Assembly: GCF_026210795.1 (NCBI RefSeq) | Contig: NC_089460.1 | Location: 1,054,001 to 1,118,000, forward strand | From: Rhizophagus irregularis | Taxonomy: Eukaryota; Glomeromycota; Glomeromycetes; Glomerales; Glomeraceae | Length of the DNA stretch: 64,000 nt | Direction: 5' to 3' | Shown here: positions 26,700 through 37,682 of the stretch, one piece after another | Layout of the letters: each line of letters begins with the position of its first letter | Position numbering within the stretch: position 1 is the stretch's first letter | Notes under the pieces: generated by a model | Told to the model about the DNA's origin: nothing | The model's input: the letters and a program-made list of their open reading frames with translations, nothing else | Database searches by the model: none | Program-made: the position numbers and the translations under genes

Positions 26700-28530
26700 A
26701 TTAATTATATCCTGATTTTGTTAAAAATAAATTAAATACATTATATAATAAATTATTGTATTAATAAAGTAAAAACTTTAAATTATAATTGCAATGATAA
26801 CACTGATTTTGTTAAAAATAAATCAAATTAATGAATTATATATTTTTAAATCATAATTGCACTAATTGATTTTGTTAAAAACAATTTAAATTAATGAATT
26901 ATATTTTTTAAAATCATAATTGCATTAATTGATTTTATTAAAAACAAATTAAATTAGTGAATTATATATTTTTAAAATCATAATTGCACCTAATTGATTT
27001 TGTTAAAAACAATTTAAATTAACAAATTATATATTTTTTAAAATCATAATTGCACTAATTTATTTTGTTAAAACAATTTAAATTAATGAATTATATTTTT
27101 TAAAAATCATAATTGCATTAATTGATTTTGTTAAAAACAATTTAAATTAGTGAATTATATATTTTTAAAATTATAATTGCACTAATTGATTTTGTTAAAA
27201 ACAATTTAAATTAACAAATTATATATTTTTTAAAATCATAATTAATTATATATAATTGTAATGATAAAGTAAAAACAGTTAAATTAATAAATTATATATT
27301 TTTTAAATCATAATTGCACTAATTGATTTTGTTAAAAACAAATTAAATTAATGAATTATATTTTTTAAAATCATAATTGCACTAATTGATTTTGTTAAAA
27401 GCAAATTAAATTAACAAATTAAATTATAATTGCACTAATTGTTTTTGTTAAAAATAAATTAAATTAGTGAATTATATATCTTTTAAAATCATAATTGCAC
27501 TAATTGATTTTGTTAAAAACAAATTAAATTAATGAATTATATTTTTTAAAAATTATAATTGCATTAATTGCAATGATAAAGTAAAAACAGTCAAATTAAT
27601 GAATTATATATTTTTAAATTATAATTGCACTAATTGATTTTGTTAAAAACAAATTAATTATATTTTTTAAAAATCATAATTGCATTAATTGATTTTGTTA
27701 AAAACAAATTAAATTAACAAATTATATATTTTCTAAAATCATAATTAATTATAATTGCAATGCATGATAAAGTAAAAACAGTCAAATTAATGAATAAATC
27801 ATAATTGCATTAATTGATTTTGTTAAAAACAAATTAAATTAACAATTTAAATTATAATTGCACTAATTGTTTTTGTTAAAAACAAATTAAATTAGTGAAT
27901 TATATATCTTTTAAAATCATAATTGCATTAATTGATTTTGTTAAAAACAAATTAAATTAATGAATTATATATTTTTTAAAATCATAAATACACTGATAAA
28001 ATGAAAACTGATTTTGCTAAAAACAAATTAAATTAATGAATTATATTTTTTTAAATCATAATTGCACTAATTAATTTTGTTAAAACAAATTAAATTAATG
28101 AATTATATTTTTTAAAAATCATAATTGCATTAATTAATTTTGTTAAAAACAAATTAAATTAGTAAATTATATATTTTTTAAAATCATAATTGCACTAATT
28201 GATTTTGTTAAAAACAATTTAAATTAATGAATTATATTTTTTAAAAATCATAATTGCATTAATTGATTTTATTAAAAACAAATTAAATTAGTAAATTATA
28301 TATTTTTTAAAATCATAATTGCACTAATTGATTTTGTTAAAAACAATTTAAATTAATGAATTATATTTTTTAAAAATCATAATTGCATTAATTGATTTTA
28401 TTAAAAACAAATTAAATTAGTAAATTATATATTTTTTAAAATCATAATTGCACTAATTGATTTTGTTAAAAACAATTTAAATTAACAAATTATATATTTT
28501 TTAAAATCATAATTACTTATATATAATTGC
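26700..28530 (+). repeat. AT-only satellite array with dimeric higher-order repeat
   Basis: About 28-30 head-to-tail monomers of ~60-65 bp. Each contains ATAATTGCACTAATTGATTT, TGTTAAAAACAAATTAAATT and an AATTATATATTTTTTAAAATC-like block. From ~28097 the monomers alternate as two variants (GCATTAATTGATTTTATT / GCACTAATTGATTTTGTT), so the true period is a 129-bp dimer: equivalent points fall at 28097, 28226 and 28355. A different insert, ATGATAAAGTAAAAACAG, appears at irregular spacing near 27255, 27571 and 27766. There are no open frames. GC is almost confined to the TTGC core. Confidence 0.9.
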
Positions 28531-28769
28531 AATAAGGCCGGACCAACTCAATTGTTTGTTTAACATAACTTAGGCTAACCAATTAGGAGGGGGGATAAAA
28601 ATAATACATATATATAAAAATTTTTTATATAATTTATATTTAAAAATGATTAAAATTTACAATTTTATTTATAAACGAAAATCCATTTCATAAATCTATT
28701 GATCATTTCCATTTTTGATACCATATTTATTACAACTAATCAATATTTACATATTTATTTATAAACCAT
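28531..28769. other. Junction between satellite and DDE-like gene
   Basis: Starts with a short GC-richer piece (AAGGCCGGACCAACTCAATT at ~28531), a G-run (AGGAGGGGGGAT), then AT-rich 3' flank of the minus-strand gene. Possibly the edge of an unrecognised repeat. Confidence 0.35.
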
Positions 28770-31708
28770 TTACCCATGCTTACGACGTTTAGAAGCACAT
28801 CCATTAGTTTTAATTTCTCCTTTAGTATAAAATTCTTTTCCATTTTCCTGACATCCTTCACATAAAGGATAAATTTGCTTAAAACGTTCTTTCAAAGACT
28901 GAGAAGAAGTTACCAAATCTTCTCTTTCTCCGCAGTAATAACAGATTATATAATTGCCTGATCTGCGGCTTGAATAATACAGTATTTCAATTGGTGAGTC
29001 ACAACTGATTCGGGTACGCACAAATACTACTTCTTTCAAATAATGATCGTCAGGAAAAATTGGTGCACCGCAAGAATATGAATATAAATCCATTGCTTGT
29101 TGATAATCTTCTTGTTCCTTACAAGTCAAGGATTTATCACTATACACACAGCAACGTTTACCACAATCTTTACAATTGATATAACCACGGATTTTTGCCA
29201 CAACCAGAATAGACTTTGGGATAGGCTCTGCATTTACTTGTGATTGCATGTATGTAGGCCTATACTCTTCGGTAGTTTCAGTTCCATAAACATTTTGAAA
29301 AGTTGCATAATGGTCTGTATTATCTAATTATATTTTATTTTATTTTATTTTTAAAAAAATCATTATTATCCAATTGATATTAAATAAACAAAATACAGTT
29401 GATTACCCTGTGAAGGAATTGGATCCAGAAGAAAACTCAAGTTATGAAATTCATTTAATGGAAGGCGGATTGGTTTACAGTATAAACAGGCGGGATTGTT
29501 ACATTTTTTTATCTTAAAAAAGATTATTAATAGATAAAAGTATGAGAGTTAAACATCAAAAAAAAATGTTGATGAAGCTATAGGCACGTACACGACAATG
29601 AGTTTTTATAAACTCAACTAATGCAGGATGACTATGTATTTGTGCTTGTGTAGTTTCTTTAATTTTCAAAGTTGAATCTATATTGAAAATAAACTGCACA
29701 AAAAGTAAAAACATTTGTATGAAAGCAAAAAAAAAATAAATAAAAAAGTAAGTAAATCTTACCTCAAACAATTCAGCAATTTCTTCTTCAGTCGCTGGAG
29801 TGTGACACTTAAGTTTTTTACTTTTAAATAAAAGTCGTTCTGTTCTACTTTTTAATAAATTCTGAACACCTGCTATACTTTCTTTTAACTCAAACTCTAA
29901 ATCACTATATTTTTGAGCTTTTTTCCGTATGTCATCTAACGTATTTACCATATCAAACAAAGTTTCAGATTCAGAGCTCATTTGATCACGCTTGAGTGCA
30001 ACACCTTGAAGACCTAAATTTAATGTACTCATAACTCTCTCTGCAGGATTTGTCCAGCTATGATTAGGAGCTGTACGAACTGCAACAAGAAAATCAAAAT
30101 TTCCACGAAAAATAGACAAATCAAAGCAATTTGCACTGAACCATAGGTACACCGATGATCAGGACCTCCATCAGTATAAAGACATAAGATTGGAGGAAAT
30201 ATTTGATGTTCAAACTGGATATTAAGTGCATTTAAAAATTCAGCTAAGTGTCGAATAGCACTGCTTGGTTCAAAAATTGTATCTTTGTAAGATACAAACA
30301 CCTGTCCATCATAAAATGATCCAGAAATATCATTAGGAATTGAAATAAAAAATGTGACAGATGGTGTTAAAGAAAGCTTAGTGAAATCATGATCTGCAGC
30401 AGCCAAAATGTTGTCTTGAGCAACCATAGAACGCCGATTTCGTACTCCTGTAGAAACTGCAACATCTTCTCCAATAGGAATTTTATGTTTATCATCTGCA
30501 GATATTAAACAAGTCCATTGATGGTATTGAATGCAGAATTCTCTAAGGTATCGGAAAAGTGCAGCACAATAATGGGCATCATCACTATTTTTCTGAAGCA
30601 ACTGACTTTGCACTTTAAATTTTACATTAAATCGACCAGTATTATATATTGATCGTGTTGTAGTAGCATTTGTAGGGCAAAACTGAAGGCGGATCTACTC
30701 TTCAGATGGAATGTAAATATCAGAAGAAAGGGTATTATTATGGATTATACTCAGCCTTTCAATTATAATTTCACGAAGATCACAAACAGATATAGCCAAT
30801 AACATATATAAAACAGTTTCATGACGCCGTTCATCTACTGAAAGCAAATTCTTTAAAGTGAATAAATAAGTTAATAATTTATAATTAAAAATAAATTATA
30901 AAAAGTAAGTGCAAACTTTTATACCTGCTCATTAAAGTAAGCTTCCAACTCATTCCAAAACACATTAAATTTTGTCCCATTAAATCCATTATTTGTTCGC
31001 AAATCAAATATAATATTAGAATCTGCTAAAGTTAGCATTAATCGTAATCTCTCTTCTACATCACGAGAGATGGCATTTGAAGTTACAGAAGCATCACCAG
31101 TGAAATCAAAATAAAGCATTCATAATATTGCCAGTGAAACTTTTTTAATGTAAGAATACTAAAAATTATAATAATGATTAAAAATATAAATCATTAATTT
31201 AATATCAATCGTTATTGTATTATTATTGCCTTATTTAGCACATTCTTTCGCATCTGCCGTGTAAAATAGTGAGGTAATTCTTCGTGAATCCTAGTCAGCA
31301 TACATGCTTTCAAAGTTTCATGCTCATCATCAAAAACCTCAATCTTCGGAATTCTCCATACATAGTTAATAGTTCCTAAATAATTGCCTTGATGGTATCT
31401 AAAAATAATTATTTATTATTATTTTATTGAAAAAACATGGTTTATATTTAATATGCAAATACTAACCTATATACACCTATTGGAAACATGAGCTGCAAAT
31501 CTTTTATAAATCGATATCGCTTTACGACATCATTTGGAAGATATGGCTGAATATCAATATATTCATAAAATTGTTTTTCAAATAGGATATTATCCAATTG
31601 AATATAATTCTCATTAAGGCTATTACATCCACAGGCAGAAATCCGATACATGACGCTGTTGTTTTCAGGACTGCGAGCACTTTTATCACTATGATGAAGG
31701 TTGTTCAT
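28770..31708 (-). pseudogene. Broken multi-exon DDE/RNase H-like gene with C-terminal zinc-ribbon region
   Basis: Minus-strand exons read ~31708-31467, 31398-~31230, ~31119-30925, 30850-29763, 29693-~29575, 29512-29407 and 29323-28770. Most joins are GT..AG and in frame. The central exon has LISADDKHKIPIGE, then LYTDGGPDHRCTYGSVQIA and TAPNHSWTNPAERVMSTLN. I read these as the D, D and E of an RNase H-fold nuclease. The motif set resembles uncharacterised multi-copy proteins in fungi and aquatic invertebrates (from memory, not searched). The last exon is Cys-rich (CKDCGKRC, CYYCGERED, PLCEGCQENGKEF), suggesting zinc binding. Lesions: in-frame TAG at 30695-30697 where Trp is expected, a frameshift at the A-run 30108-30112, a doubtful GC donor near 31230, and a stop just before the third exon. 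It is probably a dead copy of a repeated family. hAT copy 1 begins 18 bp upstream of its first ATG. Confidence 0.6.
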
Positions 31709-32043
31709 GCTATTATTTGTTGCAACTAAGGTTGCTTACCGAAACTAGAGGGTTTCAGCAGAATGGCGTATGCGAAACTGCCAAAACTAGTTTCACGAAA
31801 TCATCAAGAAATGCCAAAACTGCGAAACCTATCAAAATTGCGAAACTGCCGTAACTTGCCGAAACTGTTTCGGCGTTTCGGCAATACTTTCTATATGATT
31901 TAATTAGAGTTTCAGCATTTAAACAATTTATAAAAATAAAGACAATATGATTTTTTGTATGTAAATATTTATTTTATAATATTTAATATTAAACTAATAA
32001 AATATACGATTAAAAATATAATAAAAATTAAAATTTAATATCT

Positions 32044-32694
32044 CTATCTTCTATGTATGGACCTGCTTCTACCTCTTCTTCTATCTCTACTTCTATCTCG
32101 TCTTCTATCTCTACTTCTATCTCGTCTTCTATCTCTACTTCTTGATCTACTTCTTGATCGAGACCTAGATCGCAACCTTCTTCTTTCCCTTCGCAATCTA
32201 TATTCATATCGACGTCGATCATGCACAGCATGCTGCCGTCGATACTCTCGTCTAAACAGATCTAAAATCCAATAAAAATATTAATGAATTGAATGAATTG
32301 CCTAAATAAAATTAATTTAAAATAATAATTAATAATAATTACCAGTTTGTAACCAGAATTCATCGTTCATATCAGCAAAACACGCTCTATCAAAACTATT
32401 TGGGCTTATAATAGGAATGTCGTCATCATTATTATTTATTATCCTACTGAGGTTTTCATAACCTCGTTTGAGGGCATTCCATTTTGTATAGCACTGCCTG
32501 GGTGTCGCTGCAAATCCCATTGCAACGAACACCCTATTTGCTATTATTGTCCATGCATTTACATGATGACGGTTTGCAATTCTTTCGAATTGCTAGTGCA
32601 AATTTCTTCGCTCCGCGATTAATTACCTAGCAGCGTTAATCGTCCATTGGAATACTGGTGGTGGCGGTGGAACAAAAGGTACTAATGTTGCCAT
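32044..32694 (-). pseudogene. Myb/SANT-RS accessory gene of hAT copy 1 (broken)
   Basis: Same two-exon gene as 59459-60133, with exons 32694-32343 and 32261-32044. Two nonsense changes stand in exon 1: CAA to TAA near 32629 and CAG to TAG near 32594. Both are C-to-T transitions relative to copy 2. The RS-repeat exon is 24 bp shorter than in copy 2, i.e. one 8-residue DRRRDRSR unit fewer. The remaining Myb/SANT part (FAATPRQCYTKWNALKRGYE) is otherwise conserved. Confidence 0.75.
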
Positions 32695-33291
32695 TTTTTA
32701 TTTTTATGATTTTTTCGTAACGAAAATTAAAATACAATTTGGTTTTGAATTGCGAAAAAAAAAATCCTATATACTTCAAATTTCATAATATTTATACTAA
32801 TTTTAAAATTTGTTATAACTTATAATGTTTAAAATATGAACTGATGAACATAATAACATTTTACATAATTAAAGTATTTGTAACAAAATAAATACAGTTT
32901 TGATTCTAATGTAATAAATTTAATTAACGCAGTCTAAATTTTTTTTTGTAACGCAGTTCTTAAAATTTATTGATCTAATGTAATAAATTTAATTAACAAA
33001 GTCCTTAAAACTTATTGATTCTAATATAATTGTTTATCCTTATTCCTTAATTAAATTGCACTATTTTTAAAATATAATATGCTTATCCTTATTCCTTAAT
33101 TAAATTACAATGTTTAAAATATAATATAAAATTACAATTCCTGCATAATTATATGTTAACTGGACTTTGATCGCGAATATTTTGCCTGCATAATTACATC
33201 ATTTATTTCCTAAATAGTATCATTATTTAAATCACATGATATTAGAATTAATTCTCATTGGATTAACTATTGTAATTATTTCTCATTATTA

Positions 33292-35590
33292 TCATTCCTC
33301 ATTATCATCATAATTATCGTCATTATTATTACCGTCATCCATACCTAATACATCATCTATATCATAATCATAGTCACCTTCTCCAGGTCTCTTGTTATTA
33401 CCACTATCATCAACTTCATCATCTTCCGCATTATTTTCATCTGAATCATCCAATATATCTCTTGGAATATCGCCGATTTCACTAGTAATTGAATCATGTG
33501 ATAAATTAACAAATTGATCAATCCATAGACTTTCGATTACTACACGGCAATTGTCTTCAAATATTGTTTCGCCGCTTGTAGTTAATCTCTGAGTAGAAGC
33601 TTGCTCCTCATTATATTCCTCATCGTCATCTTCTGCAAAAGCTTCTGCAATACGTATATTTATCTCATCATCACTAAGACGAGTATTCTTTTTTTGATCA
33701 ATTCCATAAAATCCAAGTTCAGTTTTTGAATTGGATTTCCAATACAAAATTAATTTGCACATGGATTCTAGTTTATCCACATTAAGATTTAAGTGACGTT
33801 TATGAAATAGCCATCCTAAAGTCGAAAATCCACGTTCGCAAATTGCTGAGTTAGGACATATTGCAAATAGATAACTTGCAATTCTTGGCAGGACATCTGG
33901 TTCTGGTTCGGTATTAATATATTTCCACCAATTCATGGGATTATCTTTAGCAAAACCGATATCTAGGTCAAATGGCTCTTGCTCATTAATATATTTCTGT
34001 ATTTGATCACATAAAGTTTCAGCTTCGTAACGGTCAAAACCTAAATTTTTCCCGATTGAAGCTGCACATTTGATAATTCTCATGAGGGCGCATTTTTTAA
34101 GTGGCACGTTTCTAAATCTAGGATCCATAAAAAAACAAGTAATATACTTATCATCATCGAACTCATCAAATCTTTCATTTATTACTTTGATACAATGACT
34201 TCGGAATGCAGGATTTAATGATTTGGGTAACTTTTTTAATGTAGCTGCAAGTCTTACCAAGCTCAGGAAACAATCTGCAAGTGTAGCTCTTCTCGATTCT
34301 AATGAAAGTACCGTTTTTTTTAGAAGATCCAGAATAAATCCAAGAACTCATAAATTTGAAAAAATTTCTCGATTGAATAATCGGTTTTATTTTATCATTT
34401 GTTAGCACTTTATCGTAATCGCTGGCCATTTCTTCTAGTGCTGATTCCAAATTTATTACTGAATTTACGGATTCACTAGCAGTAGTCCAGCGTGTCTTGC
34501 AATATAATTTTAATCCTCCTCCACTAATTCCTTTTTCTTTAATTATTTGAGCAAGTTTTGCATTAGCCTGATGAGAACTTCTAAAAAAGGTTGTCAAAAT
34601 ATTAACACATTTTAATAAACGTTTCCCAAACTTCTCCTTGACGATGTCGCATGCAATTAAATTGATAGAATGTGCAATGCATCGCACATTCTCAATCTTT
34701 GGATGATTCTCATGTATAATTTTTCGTGCATTATGAACATTGGCCGCATTATCAGAAACTACTGCACATATTCGATCTTCTCCAATACCTTCTATAACCT
34801 TTTCAATTACCGTAACTAAATATTCTGCAGTGTGCGAATTTTCAGACAAATCAGAAAGTTGATAAAGATATTCTTTACGCGACAGAATCATTACAATGAA
34901 GTTCCAAATTGAACGATGTGTACCAGACGTCCAACCATCAAAGGCTAAATTATAAATTAATATTATATAGTAAGTAAGATTAAATAAAAATCACGTATGA
35001 TAGCCTATTTAATTTAACAAACCTAACGTTAAATTCGTTTCCTTTTCAAGCTCAGAATTAACTTTGAAGTTCACTTGAGCTAATTCACGTTCAAGTAGTT
35101 GATTTACTAATACTTCCCTTGTTGGTGTATTATATCCGGCATTAAGCTCTTTTATAAAATTGATAAAAAAGGGATGTTCCATTACTCTAAACGCAATTCC
35201 GCACGCAATAAAAAATTTAACTAATGCACGATTAATTCGTGTACATCTTTGTTCGTTAAGCTCTGTTGAATCATGATAATCATCCATGTTACTTTGACCT
35301 TCAGAGTATTTTCTTTTTTTAGATAACTTGGACTTATCTTGCCGTTCCATTACTTTAGTCATATACCTTCTAACAACTGCTGCTAGCGCATCTGGACAAT
35401 GGTTTGAAAGATGCTCTTCGAGCTTTAAAATTTCACTGCGTGACCATGTATTCTTACAGTACTTGCAGAAGGCGGCAAATTTGCCAGAACCAACAGCTTC
35501 TCCTTTATTAATATCTTCCCAAATGCTATTAGGTGGCCGACCTCCTCTATTTTTCTTTTTAATAGGTAAATCTTCTATGTGATCAGTCAT
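33292..35590 (-). pseudogene. hAT transposase, copy 1 (one frameshift)
   Basis: Two exons, 35590-35023 and 34944-33292; the in-frame product would be ~739 aa. Exon 1 has a BED-type zinc finger (FCKYCKNTW...LEEHLSNHC). Exon 2 has a DUF659-like catalytic region (AFDGWTSGTHRSIWNF, CAVVSDNAANVHNARK, RCIAHSINLIACDIV, CKTRWTTASESV). The hAT dimerisation domain (ICERGFSTLGWLFHKRHLNL) follows, then an Asp/Glu-rich tail. It cuts and pastes DNA, leaving 8-bp target duplications. A single extra base near 34262, against copy 2, shifts the frame between the catalytic part and the dimerisation domain. Apart from that the frame is open. It is the less damaged transposase of the two copies, while its partner Myb/SANT-RS gene is dead. 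Confidence 0.88.
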
Positions 35591-36097
35591 TTGAAACAGT
35601 TTATTATTAATTTTATTATTAAGAAAACAGAAGAAAGTAAAAGAAACTTTAGTTCAGTGTTAAAGGAAATGATGGAATTGGGTTTATTAAATGCATGTTA
35701 CGCATTTTCCTTTAATGAATATAAGCCCCTTAAAAAAAACTGCAAAAACGTGTAATATCATAATATTAATATGGGAGTTAGAAATGAAAATTTTAACACT
35801 AGATAAAACTTAAAAGAATTAAGACGACGGTAAAATATTGAAGTTTAATCTTTTATCTGTAGATTATTTGATCATCTAAATTATATTATTAATTGGTGTA
35901 ACTTAGCGTAACTATATGCAAATCTTATGATCAACTATGCCGAAACTACGGAAAAACCTATTATTGAGGTTTCGGCATGTTTCAGCAGTTTCACAATTTT
36001 AATAGGTTTCGCAGTTTCGGCGTTTCAGCGTTTCAGCACTATATAAGAGGTTTCACCTTTTGGCATTAGGCCAAACAGGTTTCGGCAAGCAACCTTA

Positions 36098-36506
36098 TTA
36101 ATGTCAGTCATACAAATCATGTAACTTGTTGATCTGATTTACCAATTATTCAATTACTAACATTTTTTTTATTTTTTTTATTGTATATTCTAAATCAAGA
36201 TAAACTAAATAATATCTGTTATATTTTTGACAACATTTTTGACAATATTTTTTAATTTAAATTGTAATAATAAATACATCACTAGTGAACTTTCCAGATT
36301 TTGAAATGGACGTCTGGAATGAAAAGTAAGTGGAGGTTTAGTTTTTTTATTAATTTCGTTTAAGAACATTTATTAATGTTTTTTTTTCTTTTTTTTTCTT
36401 AGAGACAGCTCCTAGGTTTAAAGAACTAAGGTTCATAGTTATTACGAACTTAGTTTTTTTATTTTATTTTTTTTATTAACCGTTTTTATTTATTTATTTT
36501 TTTATA
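36098..36506. other. Short spacer between hAT copy 1 and a palindromic MITE
   Basis: AT-rich; a small coding-like scrap (EMDVWNEK followed by GTAAGT at ~36306-36332) suggests a gene remnant. Nothing else recognised. Confidence 0.3.
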
Positions 36507-36921
36507 CTTTACAGAAACTTTAAGTTTTCAAGTGATATCATTTTGATATCATTTTGATATCATTTCAATATCGATTCAATATCGATACGATATCGAAATA
36601 AAGTATTATCACTTTGATATCATTTCGATATTAAATCAATATCGAAATGATATCGAAATGATAATAGAAATGATATCGAAACAACATCTTTAAGTTTAAT
36701 TTAAAGATGTCATTTCGATATCATTTTAATTATCATTTTGATATCATTTTGATATTGATTTAATATCGAAATGATATTAAAGTGATAATACTTTATTTCG
36801 ATATCATATCGATATTGAATCGATATTGAAATGATATCAAAATGATATCGAAATGATACCGTTAAGATAAACTTAACGATATCGATTCTATATTAATTAA
36901 AAATGGTAAGTTTCTGTAAAG
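36507..36921. mobile_element. Mariner-type foldback MITE made of GATATC palindromes
   Basis: Ends CTTTACAGAAACTT / AAGTTTCTGTAAAG, flanked by TA on both sides (36505-36506, 36922-36923), the Tc1/mariner target signature. The whole 415 bp folds back on itself around ~36690 (AACATCTTTAAGTTT / AATTTAAAGATGTCA), with arms of ~170 bp. Each arm is itself a run of self-complementary GATATC and ATCGAT words (ATTTCGATATCATTT). No coding capacity. Confidence 0.75.
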
Positions 36922-36932
36922 TAAGTTTCGGT

Positions 36933-37010
36933 TAAAGTTGCTTGCCAAAACCTAGGGGTTTAGGCAAGATGGCATTTCGCCGAAAAGCGAAATTCTGCCG
37001 AAACTATATT
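36933..37010 (+). mobile_element. Solo hAT terminal repeat remnant
   Basis: TAAAGTTGCTTGCCAAAACC then TAGGGGTTTAGGCAAGATGG resembles the left end of the hAT copies (GGTTGCTTGCCGAAACTAGA...CAGAATGG). No matching right end was found nearby, so it is a truncated end of a related element. Confidence 0.55.
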
Positions 37011-37226
37011 AAAGTTACTTATTAAATCAGATACAGAGGTAGAGATTTCAATTTTAGTTTTTTTGGATTTTATTAAATTAGACACGGAGGCAGAAGTTTC
37101 AATTTTACTTTTCCTGAGTTTTACTAAATCAGAAACAGAGGTAGAGGTTTCAATTTTACTTTTTTTGTGTTTTATTAAATCAGACACGGAGTTAAAGGTT
37201 TCAATTTTACTTTTTTTATTATTCAT
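36999..37226 (-). repeat. 51-bp tandem repeat in frame (17-residue units)
   Basis: Four head-to-tail 51-bp units (AAATCAG at 37024, 37075, 37126, 37177). On the minus strand they code for 17-residue repeats of the form KSKIETSTSVSDLIK, open from 37226 into the hAT end at 36960. Conservation at the protein level suggests a decayed coding repeat, but there is no recognisable domain. Confidence 0.5.
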
Positions 37227-37682
37227 TTTGTATTTTATGAAATAGCTAAGAAAATTAAGGTTATAATTACTTAAATGAAGTACGCTTATTAAAAAATTTT
37301 CAAAAAAATTATCAATTCAATTTTTCCAAAATCAGGTTCTTCAATCACTTTTTTAGGATCAGGAACAAGTTCACGTTCAATTCTTCAATTTCGTGTTCAA
37401 CCTTTCTTTAGGATCAGATACACATTCAATTCTTCCTTAAGATTAAGATTGGTTTCACATTTAATTCCTATTTCAAAATCAGTTTCGCATTTTTGGTTAA
37501 ATAAAATAAACATTTAGTTATTTTTTTAGATCAGATTCGTATGCAGTTCTTCAAAATCAAGTTTGCGTATCCCGTATTACTCATTCGCATAATCAAATCT
37601 CAACAACTTCGAAATCTATAAATTTGCTCACAAATTTTTTTTCACAAATTCCTCTTCTCAATTAAAGTAATCAAAGTAGGCA
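37227..37682. other. AT-rich flank with loose TTCAATTCTT repeats
   Basis: Contains loosely repeated GGATCAG...TTCAATTCTTC segments (37365-37450). No gene recognised; includes the 5' flank of the gene at 37683. Confidence 0.35.

Larger units (their letters stand above)
31727..36097 (-). mobile_element. hAT transposon copy 1 (4.37 kb)
   Basis: Starts TAAGGTTGCTTACCGAAAC and ends with the inverted form GTTTCGGCAAGCAACCTTA after a 10-bp spacer difference; ~96-98% alike by eye to copy 2 at 59132-63611. It carries two minus-strand genes, the transposase then a Myb/SANT-RS gene. Subterminal zones are full of short TTTCGGC/GCCGAAA motifs in both orientations, likely transposase binding sites. No 8-bp target duplication is visible (GTTGCAAC left, TTAATGTC right), so one flank has been rearranged or the insertion is old. 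Many CpG sites of copy 2 are TpG or CpA here. Confidence 0.9.

Noticed and set aside
32028-32231. Glu/Asp-rich frame over the second exon of the Myb/SANT-RS gene (also 59440-59670)
   Set aside because: It is the alternative frame of the RS repeats; the RS frame is the one that joins the Myb/SANT exon through GT..AG in both copies.
34223-34405. Plus-strand frames inside the hAT transposases (also 35328-35582, 62779-63081)
   Set aside because: Shadows of the minus-strand transposase.
31719-36105. 8-bp target duplication for hAT copy 1
   Set aside because: Flanks GTTGCAAC and TTAATGTC do not match; no shifted boundary gave an exact repeat.
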